In this document: piece by piece, positions 42,451-51,288 of the stretch
Layout of the letters: every line of letters starts with the position of its first letter
How positions within the stretch are numbered: the first letter of the stretch is position 1
Source of the DNA: Fragilaria crotonensis
Taxonomy: Eukaryota; Bacillariophyta; Fragilariophyceae; Fragilariales; Fragilariaceae
Direction: 5' to 3'
Length of the DNA stretch: 64,000 nucleotides
Assembly: GCA_022925895.1 (NCBI GenBank)
Contig: JAKSYS010000274.1
Location: 1-64,000 of the forward strand
The notes under the pieces: generated by a model
What the model saw: only the letters and a program-made list of their open reading frames with translations
Databases searched by the model: none
What the model was told of the DNA's origin: nothing
Program-made: the position numbers and the translations under genes

Positions 42451-43458
42451 AAAACAATACTAGAAATATCTCTTGACATCATGTTAACTCTTATGATGTG
42501 ACAACTAAGAACAGTGGTTATATGTTCTTACTTACAACAAGCAATGATTCACATACATCCAACAAGGATCAAATCTTTACATTGAAACCACATTTCTGTG
42601 GAAAGTTGTGGGTCCCTCCTTTGACCAGCAACTTTGACGAAATGCTGACACCGGTCCAGCAACATTTTATCAAGAGGGCCAATAGTAAACTTTTAAGCGA
42701 ATATGGGTGGGTCAGCTTTTACTTAAAAATTTTCTGCCCTGATAAGGGCAGGCCTAAGTCAAGCCTTAGGCAGTACCAGCCAGCCACTCTATTTCAAAAC
42801 AAAAGTCAACATTGACCTTGGAGTGAGGAGATTCTGGCATATCCCCAACATGTTATGTCATTTGCATTCTTTGGAATGAAAGCTTCGAATGCATGCATCA
42901 TTAGAACAACAAATGTACTCAGCCAGTTCCTGGATTCTTTATGCCAACATCCACTTCCAAGAAGTATTTGAGTACTTCTTGGGGGCATGAGCAGAAAGGT
43001 GTCATTATCAGTTTGCAGTCAGAGTCCAAAAATTGCTATTTGCTCAAAAAAAAACAGCTTATGGTTGCCATATTGAAACCTTTCATGCGTGTCGTCAAAG
43101 AATTATTCAAATTTGAGAGATGCCAGCCACAGGACATCACATAAGAAATCTAAGCAAATCCAATTCAAGTACACCCTTGCCGCAAGATCATTACATATGA
43201 GACCAAGGAGGAGATGCTGAATCAGCATGTTTTATCAGAATGCTTATTCTGTGGTGCCAATGTTGCCTTTGTCCTTTGTAGTGACTTGCCTGTTCAACAA
43301 GCACGACTCTGAACTCTGAAACCGCGGCATTAGAGACCATTTGGGCCACAAAGGAGTGGACTGATCCGGCTGGGTCAACGGTAATGGCAGTTTGACTATC
43401 ACTGTTTAACAAGGTATATGAGCCGTTGTTTTTTGGAGTGTTTAAGGTCTATTTTGGG
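42451..43458. other. Spacer, no gene recognised
   Basis: About 1 kb. Short frames on both strands (42498-42815 +, 43191-43412 -) are not assignable; likely decayed sequence. Confidence 0.4.
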
Positions 43459-43615
43459 TCAGTCCCGTATTTCATTTTGCAGTATCTCCACCAATTCCTG
43501 AAACGACGATAGAGGCGTGCACTATGTCATTCTTTGTATGGTGGACTATCACATAGTAGTGCACGCGTCGTTTCAGGTATTGGTGGAGGTATTGCAAAAT
43601 GAAATTCCAGACTGA
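43459..43615. mobile_element. Hairpin MITE, 157 bp
   Basis: Nearly the whole segment is one imperfect palindrome: the left arm (TCAGTC...atttcattttgc...ccaccaat...cctgaaacgacg) is mirrored by the right arm ending GACTGA. An inner pair (gcgtgcactatgt / acatagtagtgcacgc) extends the stem to a short loop. Non-autonomous; family unknown. Confidence 0.75.
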
Positions 43616-43929
43616 AAATCTATGGACCGTTAGATACTCTGAACAAAAATATGACTATAAAAGATCAGGAAAAACCGCAACAGACAGGTAAGTTTTTATG
43701 TTATAATGGAATCATAACCTAAAATCGGTCCAGTCCTTCGTGGCCCGAATGGTCTCTCTTATAGAGTAGAGTGGTGATTTCAGTTTTTTTTAGAAGTGTT
43801 TTTCTTTTGTTAACACCTGGTTTTTTCATCACGACATTTAAACCTAACCATCTTCGTATGATTACGAAGGGGTTTGCAGGTTTCACAGCGCTGGGGGTAC
43901 AAGTACAAGAGAGGCAATGTACAATTGTA
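43616..43929. other. Spacer leading into the duplicated promoter segment
   Basis: About 310 bp without a gene. From about 43893 it matches the start of the segment duplicated at about 49400 (gtacaagt-c-agagaggcaatg). Confidence 0.45.
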
Positions 43930-44097
43930 CCAGGAAGGTCCGGCACAAGGAGCGCAATCGTGATTGCGGCGAAAATGCGCGCCCGCCGGAGGAGAAAGTG
44001 TTTCCCGAACGAAACAGGCTGGCACGAAACTGAACATGCCGGCGCGAGCGTCATTTTACTGACAAACGAAACGACATCATTTGCCGACAAAAAACGA

Positions 44098-44806
44098 ATC
44101 TGCTGACGAGGAAAAATTGCTGATAGAATCTGCTGACAGAAACAAGATCTGCTGACAGCAAAAATCTGCTGACGAAATCAGCTGACGAACATAGAATCTG
44201 CTGACAAGAAACATCTTCTGACAAAAACTGCTTACGAACAGAAAAACTTCTGTTGATGGAAAACTCCTTAATAATTTGCTTAAATAAGATAACGTAATTG
44301 CAACAAAACACAGGGCAATGCTTACCACCGTAAAGATTAATGCTGAGGAAACAGCTAAGAAGAGAAACCGGTTGACAGAATCGGTTGACATAAAGGAGAC
44401 TTCTAACTTAAAGAAATTTTGCGACAGAAATCTGCTGACAAAATTGAAAACTGCTAAATAAAGAAATCTGCTGACAAAAGACAAATCTGCTGACGATAGA
44501 AATCTGCTGACAGAAGGGAGCCCGTGTATGTCCCCTAATCGAGCCGGCCATCACCTGCAGTGTTGTACGGGAGTACTGAGTTCTACTTACTACTGGTACA
44601 CTGAACGGTATTTCTGTCCCCAGAGGAGCAGTCTGAGATTTGTAGGTAAAGTTGACGTGTAACTTAATTTGCAATATAATTTATGGAGTCAATTTTTTTA
44701 GAAAAGCTCGATCGGCTAGATTAGGGGACATACACGGCCTCCCGACAAAAGACAAATATGCTGACGATAGAAATATGCTGACAAAATCTGCTGACGATGA
44801 AAAAAC
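44098..44806. repeat. Degenerate AATCTGCTGACAAA satellite
   Basis: About twenty imperfect copies of a 12-16-bp unit around TCTGCTGACRAA, spaced irregularly, interrupted by the MITE at 44516-44743. Long minus-strand frames here are only the satellite translated. Confidence 0.8.
44516..44743. mobile_element. Nested MITE, 228 bp
   Basis: Inverted ends GGGAGCCCGTGTATGTCCCC at the left and GGAGGCCGTGTATGTCCCC (reverse complement of the right end), continuing CTAATC-GAGC. It sits inside the TGCTGAC satellite. Confidence 0.7.
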
Positions 44807-45157
44807 CTTGCTGGCTTGATAGATCAACACGATAGCTAAAAACTTCGTATCATGCCAGCCAGCCCCAGGCTGGGGCGCACATTTCAATTGCCTCTACTTA
44901 ACCCCCGGATTTTTGCTTGGGCCGGACCTTCCAGGTACTTCGGAGTTCGGCGTACTCTGAGGCCCTTCTTCCTTATCGTACGCAAAAAACCTGTGTCAAA
45001 GTTGAGCCCCAACTTTGTTAGATCGAAATCATGTTCCCACCGCCCATATCGTAAAAACAAAAAAACGTTGGCTTTTCCGGGTGCTTCGACCGTAGATCTG
45101 TTCGGAATTCGAGTAAACTTTATTCGAGGTAAAACAATTTATGTACTCTCAACTACC

Positions 45158-46710
45158 ATGTTGCCAGCATCCTCTAAGAAGACAGCTTCTAAGAAGCTAG
45201 AGTCCATCAAGTTTGTTGGCGGTTCCAAGTTCATGAAAGAACTGCAGAAGACTGTCTTTTTGTCAGCTTATGATTCTGTCGTGTTTTCTTCCGGGAGGAG
45301 CATGACAGAGAAGGAGCAGAAAGAATTGCTTCGCAGTAGCATCATTGGATCTGGTGCAGTTGATGAAATGACTCTCCCAGAGCAGATGGTCCTTGGTCTG
45401 AATCAGTTCTCTCACCTTTATGATGAAGTTGACATCGATATAAACGACGACAGAAATGCGTTGTCGTCCTCCGTTTCAGAAGGCGGCCGGTGTTGTTGAT
45501 CGGCACGGCGTCGGCAGTACAGAAGAAGGTGGAGAAATGATCTCCTCACCACAACGGTATGACAAGAAACTGAAGGACTATTTCTTCCCCCAGAAAAGCT
45601 CTGGCGGAAAACTGGCAATCTACGCAAACAAGCCCGATGGAATTACGAAGTCCCTGTTGATCGCAAAGAATTTGAGCAACCCAGTGGATGTGTCGGTGTC
45701 AACAGTCATGATGGGAGCCAAAGAAGTATTGAGGAATGGGCGGAAGGCCCTTGCATGTGCCAAGGATTCAGAGAGCGATTATCAAGATGGCCGTCTTCCC
45801 TCAGGACGAACCATCGCAGATTATTATAGGTACATACGTGAACGTTTGTAAACTACGAGGAGGCACTGGAGCTGCAACTTCCGACGATGCTGATGATGAC
45901 TTGTATGCAACATCTGACAACGAGAAAGATGATTTGCAGGATGATAGTGAGGAGCTTCTTGATGCATCACAGATGCCAGATGATTATTTCTTCACAGGAA
46001 TGATCGCCTTTTTTTTGTGGGGGTTCATTGTTGAGTCTCCAGAACACGAAGTATATCGTTCGAAGCAGTTTCAGATATCGGATAGCAGTCGGGAAGAGAG
46101 ACGGTTGAATTCTCGGAAGGCAATTAAGAAGGAGGCTGCTAAAATGTCATCAATGCAACGAGGAGATGCTGGTACTACTGCTGCCGGTGCATTGGTGGGG
46201 TCGCCTTTCAGACGTGGTGGCTCGTCCTTGAGCCAGCAGATTGAGATAGCAAAACTCCATACTGCAAGGACCATTGAAGAGCGGCGCTCCGTAGACTCCC
46301 AGTATTCAACACGATTGGCAAACATTCAGATGGAAATTGACAACAAATTGTTTACTATGGCTCAACTCTGGAAGGTGACCGATAGGAATGATTCCATCTT
46401 CGACAAAGTACAGCAACTGATGCAAAGGAAACAAGAATTGGCCGAAAGTTTCGAGAATTCCAAATCTCAACTTGATTACAAGCGTCGTCAAACGGATGCT
46501 ATGCTTGACGAAGCTTTTGGGTCTCGTATTGCTCGCCGAGGTCGGACAAGCTTGACTGACAATACTGCTGGCGATGACATAAGTAGTACTGCGATGACGC
46601 ATGCAAGCTCAAATCTACCAACGTCGTTTGTTGACGTCCCTCGTTCTCAACAACAAACAAGAGAAGCGGTGATGCAGTCTCCCGATAACGACATCATCCC
46701 TTGTTCTTGA
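45158..46710 (+). CDS. Second protein of the Harbinger-type element (three frames)
   Basis: Starts at the ATG at 45158 (MLPASSKKTASKKLESIKF). It continues through three frames (45158 to about 45480, about 45480 to 45830, about 45840-46710), so introns or small indels must join them. The middle part (YDKKLKDYFFPQKSSGGKLA) and the polar, coiled-coil-prone end (EIDNKLFTMAQLWKVTDRND and following) fit the accessory DNA-binding/multimerising protein that PIF/Harbinger elements carry next to the transposase. No clear Myb/SANT tryptophan pattern is seen, so the domain assignment is by position only. Confidence 0.5.
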
Positions 46711-47122
46711 CCAACAAACGAAGCGGCAAGGATTCAATCTCCTGATAATGACGAGGAGTATGCTGACTGTACGTATGACTTGAGAGACTATGTCGATCTA
46801 GCTTTGATTCTTTGTCCACCTCCTTCTGAAGCAATGAAGGCCTTACGTATTGGCTAGTACACCACAGAAATAGTAAGCACTGATAGTAACGATGACAAAG
46901 TAGCTAGTTAGTACTAGATCTTAACTTGCAGCTCTCGATTCCTCTTCCCTGGCCATCGGACCTCATTTTTCGAAAATGCAGTATCAAAATGTTCAATGAA
47001 CTTCTTACGGAAGTATGGTAATGAAAGGTTTTTAACAACTCGAACAGTTGTCGCGCCTTCTCTTTCGTACCGTCGCTCTTGCCTTGTAAACTGGTGGTTG
47101 CGGTAGCTTTGTTCATCGAGAA

Positions 47123-48634
47123 TTAACGCATGTTGACCGGTCCTGTTGTTCGGTCTATTTCTCTGGTTGCATCGTATCTTCGAAGTCCAGTGGGAGACAA
47201 CATTCGTTGAAGCGGTACTGGCAAATGATCCTGTACATCGTTCGCATCATGCAATCCAAGATTTCCCTCCCACATTGATGCAACACCTTCCTCCCATCCT
47301 TTGTCAAGACCGTCAACTTCCAGAAGCCAGTTGTGTAATGCACAGCACGTTAGAAAAATCCGATCACCCGCTTGTTGTCCACCTAAACGAATACCAGTCT
47401 TCAATATCCAAAATCTACCTTTGAGGATTCCAAAGGTACATTCAACGTCCTTTCGGACAGACTCAAGCCACTTTGAAAATTGAATCTCGCTGCGTAGAGA
47501 TGTTGTCTTCATGGGTGGCACAGTTGTCGGCCAGTTTAAGTATCCGTTGTTGACAATTAGCCAGGCTCCTCGGTATGGAACTTTGACAATGGTGCCGTCG
47601 GCAGACTTCTCATACAAATAGGAGATATTGTCTTCGAGAACTCTGCCTTCGGCCAAAGCAACAACAAAGTTGTCAAATAATACGATTGTCTTGTCATTCC
47701 ATCGGGCTGGATGGCCCGTTGTTGTTGCAAGAATCCGTCGCCTGTTATTGACAGTTATGTTGAAAGCCCTTGATGTATGGGAACTCTTGAAACCAAGATG
47801 ACTCTGTCTGAGTCGGTATTCGATCTTCTCGAAAACAACATGAGTTGCATCGCAAGAGCCGACACATCCAGGAAGTCCAGCAATCAAGTATTCTTGAGTG
47901 TGCTCTACAGCTTCGGCACTAGTCGTCGGAGCAACCACATACTTGTTGAACAGTAGGGTGCTCCCGAACAACAGAAATGCATGTAAGAAAACACGGATGA
48001 CTTCCTCGCTGATTCCTGTGTTCTCCGACAAGTCATCTAGGGTCCATCCTTGACCAAGATAACGCAGGACACAAAGAATTAAGAGCACAAGTGGAGCAGC
48101 TGGTTGCCCAATAGCATCGACAGCACCTTCTCTCCACCTTCTGAATAATGCATCCTCTTCTGCCTTTTCCACTAATTCCTTGAAGGAATTGTATGGCATT
48201 CGGAAGTGACGACGAAAGATACGCATGAATCTGTCATTGTCCAAAAGTGGACAATCGACATACATGTTGTACCTGGATGTTGCAAGAAAAATAATTGATT
48301 GAGAGAAGAATACAGTCATCGTGACAAACAACGACAAAGAAGGCAAACATTGCAGTTACTTACCACAATGAAACGCGTGGTAGCAAACGCAATCTCTCGC
48401 CAGTGATGGGGTTGGTAAACATGATGACATGTTTCTCCTTTCGTCGTTATTTTGTTTGCTGTTCTCGTACTCCTCCATTAGTAGTTGTTTCATCATGTGC
48501 TTCTTGCTCGTCAGCGTCACCTTCTTCCTGTTGTAACAGAGAATTTCCGACGAGAAGCTCTGTGACAACACCTTCCACTTCTTCATACGAACACTTCTGG
48601 AGTTCGAGCAGTCGTCAAATGTCAAACTTGCCAT
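47123..48634 (-). CDS. DDE transposase, PIF/Harbinger (plant-transposon-protein) type
   Basis: The main frame ends at 47123. Exon 2 most likely begins at 48272 after an intron (48363-48273, GTAAGT...CCAG). A 5' exon starts at the ATG at 48634 (MASLTFDDCSNSRS). The phases of the two exons disagree by one base, so this join is tentative; total would be about 470 residues. Catalytic region: first Asp in GSCDATHVVFEK and Glu in SVRKDVECTFGILKGRF. The position of the second Asp reads LIVNNGYLNWPTTVPPMK, where relatives usually have DNGYL. That Asn in place of Asp would inactivate the enzyme. A helix-turn-helix-like segment (LDDLSENTGISEEVIRVFL) precedes the DDE fold. Confidence 0.8.
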
Positions 48635-49030
48635 TAACAATGCAGCTTGACAACGTTTGGGGATGACGGTCGACGGAACCGTTCATACTTGCGGCGATGG
48701 GCGGGGCAACTGTTGCTTCGGTTCTTGATTTCTGAGCGGCGAGTGACGATTGTGAGATGAGTGTGCTTGTGATTTGATGTGTGACGATTGTGAAGATACG
48801 TTTTGATGTGCTGAGTGACGATTGTAAAGATACGATGAAAGATCGACAGAGAAAGATTTTTTGTGATCCATTCGACTCAAGCAATCTCAACTTTGATGAA
48901 AAAAGTTGAGATTCGAGGAACTTTATTTTTTTTCTCAACTTTGCTACCGTAAGGAAGGGAAATTTTTTAAAAAAGTTGGAGCTCAACTTTGACAAACAAA
49001 GTTTTTTCTACGATAAGGAAGGGTCTGAGG

Positions 49031-49861
49031 ACAGGTACATGTACCTGGTACAACCACAGTGTTTACATGTATGTATGCATACCCGTAAATCAGAACAAAA
49101 TCATCTGCCAAGTAGGCACTAGAGACTAGCTAGAGAGACTAGTGTAGCCATAGGCAACTGAACATAGGAGCTCCGATCCCGCAGTACGACTTAGCACTAA
49201 TACTAGTAGTATGCATATACTTTGTACGTATCATGTACTTGCACTTAATGCGAAGAATCGTGACGGAAGAGTGCTTGATGCTAGTAGATAAGATTATAAG
49301 TGATTAGCTGTTCGCACAAGATTCGAGCCGAATTAAGGCCTGAGGAAAGCTGTTCCTTGCGTCGTAATAATCCTACTGGGCCTACGCAAGAATTATCATA
49401 CAAGTACTCGTACAGGAGAGGCAATGACAATTGTATGATACCAGGTACTTCGTAGTTCGGCGTACTCTGAGTACAACCACTGTGTACACATGTATGTATC
49501 CATACACGTAAATCAGAACAAAATCATCTGCCATAGGCAACTGAACATAGCAGCTCTGATCCCGCAGTACGACTTAGGACTACTCTAGTAGTATGCATAT
49601 ACTTTGTACGTATCATGTACTTGCACTTCATCCGAAGGCTATCGTGACGGAAGAGTGCTTGATGCTAGATAAGATTATAAGTGATTAGCTGTTCGCACAG
49701 GATTCGAGCCGAATTAACAGCTGTTCCTTGCGTCGTAATAATCCTACTGGGCATACGCAAGCATCACGGTTTGCTTTTAATCTTTCTTCGTGCGTCCTCA
49801 GGTCTTTCCTCACACTCTCAATCTTTTTGGAACATTAACGAAGCAGGTACAACCTAATGCA
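49031..49861. repeat. Tandemly duplicated upstream region of the TPR-like gene
   Basis: Two copies (about 49040-49385 and about 49460-49765) share long near-identical stretches, for example gtatgcatatactttgtacg, gacggaagagtgcttgatgc and ttccttgcgtcgtaataatc. The duplication also spans the left flank before the two transposons (about 43893-43934 and 44931-44962 against about 49400-49470). No gene; probably promoter DNA. Confidence 0.8.
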
Positions 49862-50530
49862 ATGGCTTTGTCACCCTATCGACGAGCAGTTCTCCTGAAC
49901 AACCATGGGGTCCATCAACTCGAGCATGGCAACTTCCATGCGGCTCGCGATATCTTTCTGGCTGCGATGGAAGAAATCAAGCTGCTTGGCCTTGATCAAA
50001 AAGGCATCACAAATGATACCCCTTGCGTCAGGTGGTCAAATAACGCCCTTCTGCTTGGTGAGCTGAACATTCCAGATCTTGCTCCATCGCCCTTCTTCTT
50101 TAGGCGTGCGCTTGCAATCGTGTCAGATCTGACACCGAGTCCTGGCCTTGTAGTCGAAAGCGTTGCCATCATTTACAATTGCGCGTTATCCCTACTAGTC
50201 GACGGCTTTGTCACAAACACATCGAAAAACTTGTCAATATCACGTCGGCTTTTCGAGATAGCCATCGCAATTCAAGAGCAAGACCTTATCTCCCAACACC
50301 AAAGACAGCCAGAACAGGTGCTCCTGCATGCGGTCATGTGCAATAATCTTGGATGGATCCACGGAGAGCAATGTAACTTCGAGCTAGCAGCACATTGCTT
50401 TCACGTTGTTGTGAGCAGTCTGTCTGCGATGAACCAAAGCGCTCTCCAGGGTTTAGACCCACAAGATTCCCATGGGTTTGTCATGAACCTTTTCTGGTGC
50501 GTTCATCCCTACGGGTGTTGGAAGATCTAA
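49862..50530 (+). CDS. TPR-like protein gene, 3' end cut by a copia element
   Basis: The ATG at 49862 starts MALSPYRRAVLLNNHGVHQL. About 218 host residues follow with helical TPR-like pairs (NNHGVHQLEHGNFHAARDIF; NNLGWIHGEQCNFELAAHCF). Small proteins of this pattern are common in diatoms; function unknown. The host frame reaches VHPYG at 50515, then enters the LTR and stops five codons later (50528-50530). Beyond the 3' LTR, host sequence resumes with the duplicated acggg and reads A-S-A-A-stop at 56702-56716. The insertion thus removes only four residues, and the allele might still give a nearly complete protein, though with an LTR-derived 3' end. An in-frame GTG start at 49790 is judged less likely. 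Confidence 0.65.
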   Translation: MALSPYRRAVLLNNHGVHQLEHGNFHAARDIFLAAMEEIKLLGLDQKGITNDTPCVRWSNNALLLGELNIPDLAPSPFFFRRALAIVSDLTPSPGLVVESVAIIYNCALSLLVDGFVTNTSKNLSISRRLFEIAIAIQEQDLISQHQRQPEQVLLHAVMCNNLGWIHGEQCNFELAAHCFHVVVSSLSAMNQSALQGLDPQDSHGFVMNLFWCVHPYGCWKI

Positions 50531-50886
50531 CTTTACAGCTAGATCGAAACAGTCTGATTCCAGTGACCGCGTCTCGGACAACAGTATCGGTACCGGTAAC
50601 AGTACCACACTAGGACTTGACGCCAACGAGAATCCTCACCCGACGAGCGTATCTTGGGCTGACGTGGTAAAAGGAAGACGTGGCACCAAGATACTTGGAA
50701 ACCTACCTTATAGTGTAAAAGAGAAAGGATTGCAGGAGATCATTCTCTCGAAGTAATCCAGTTGATTAACGATTTGATTTGATTGATCTCGTCGTCTAGT
50801 CTTCAGTAATCTAGACTAACCCGATACCCCTCGATACGCACTGGGTTCAGGGCCCATAGTGCTTCGGGAGCATCTACTTTATAACA
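50516..50886 (+). repeat. 5' LTR of the copia element
   Basis: 371 bp, starts TGTTGGAAG, ends TTATAACA; same as 56326-56696. Confidence 0.93.
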
Positions 50887-50931
50887 TTACTTCGAGAGAA
50901 AATTCTGAGATTCTCCCAACTCAAGAACTAC

Positions 50932-51288
50932 ATGGAAGACAGCCGAATCGACGAGATTATACTCGAACTACGATCACTACGTCTACAAGTAGCTCACCTC
51001 GAGACCGAGCTCAACCGCCGCAACTCCAGCCAACCGGAACCGAACCGTACATCTCGACCCTCGGCCCCAGGCCATACCCACGGGTATAGCATAGGCGACC
51101 GCGTACGCATCTTGAACAAAATCAAGAAACCAGCTACGTGGGATAACCGGGTGGAGTGGAACGAGACAGAGGCGAGACAAGCCACCGTGACCGAGGTACG
51201 ACCCACACAGATCTTTTTCACCACCGACAACGGTGTAGAGACGTGGAGGGCTCCCAATAATCTACGAAAACTTTTGAACCATGAGTAA
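50932..51288 (+). CDS. Small first protein of the copia element (coiled coil plus SH3/Tudor-like domain)
   Basis: 118 residues, from the ATG at 50932, between the 5' LTR and gag-pol. It has an N-terminal amphipathic helix (IDEIILELRSLRLQVAHLET), a Pro/Ser-rich linker and a compact beta-type domain (YSIGDRVRILNKIKKPATW ... ATVTEV ... WRAPNNLRKL). The beta domain is similar in pattern to small barrel folds that bind nucleic acid or histone tails. Its stop overlaps the gag-pol ATG (ATGAGTAA), an arrangement suited to termination-reinitiation. Function is not known; a targeting role is possible. Confidence 0.6.
   Translation: MEDSRIDEIILELRSLRLQVAHLETELNRRNSSQPEPNRTSRPSAPGHTHGYSIGDRVRILNKIKKPATWDNRVEWNETEARQATVTEVRPTQIFFTTDNGVETWRAPNNLRKLLNHE

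Larger units (their letters stand above)
43935..44930. mobile_element. Inverted-repeat element with 5-bp target duplication, filled with TGCTGAC repeats
   Basis: 996 bp. Ends AAGGTCCGGCACAAG and, inverted, AAGGTCCGGCCCAAG. Flanked by CCAGG on both sides (43930-43934 and 44931-44935). The paralogous segment at about 49440 reads taccaggtacttcg without the insert, which confirms both the boundaries and the duplication. No transposase; the interior is mostly a degenerate satellite plus a nested MITE. Confidence 0.75.
44963..49023. mobile_element. PIF/Harbinger-type DNA transposon with two convergent genes
   Basis: 4.06 kb with inverted ends of about 55 bp (left CCCTTCTTCCTTATCGTACG; right in reverse complement CCCTTCCTTATCGTAG), each containing the subterminal hairpin CAAAGTTGAG-CCAACTTT. 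A 7-bp direct repeat TCTGAGG flanks it (44956-44962, 49024-49030). It carries a DDE transposase on the minus strand and a second accessory protein on the plus strand, converging near 46.7-47.1 kb, as in autonomous PIF/Harbinger elements. The duplicated host segment at about 49460 shows the target without the insert. Confidence 0.78.

Noticed and set aside
44077-44484. Minus-strand frame of 135 codons
   Set aside because: It is the TGCTGAC satellite read as protein; the repeated Ser-Arg-Phe pattern shows this.
44098-44806. Regularly spaced short repeats that could suggest a CRISPR array
   Set aside because: Repeats are degenerate and spacing is irregular; the genome is eukaryotic and no cas genes are present.
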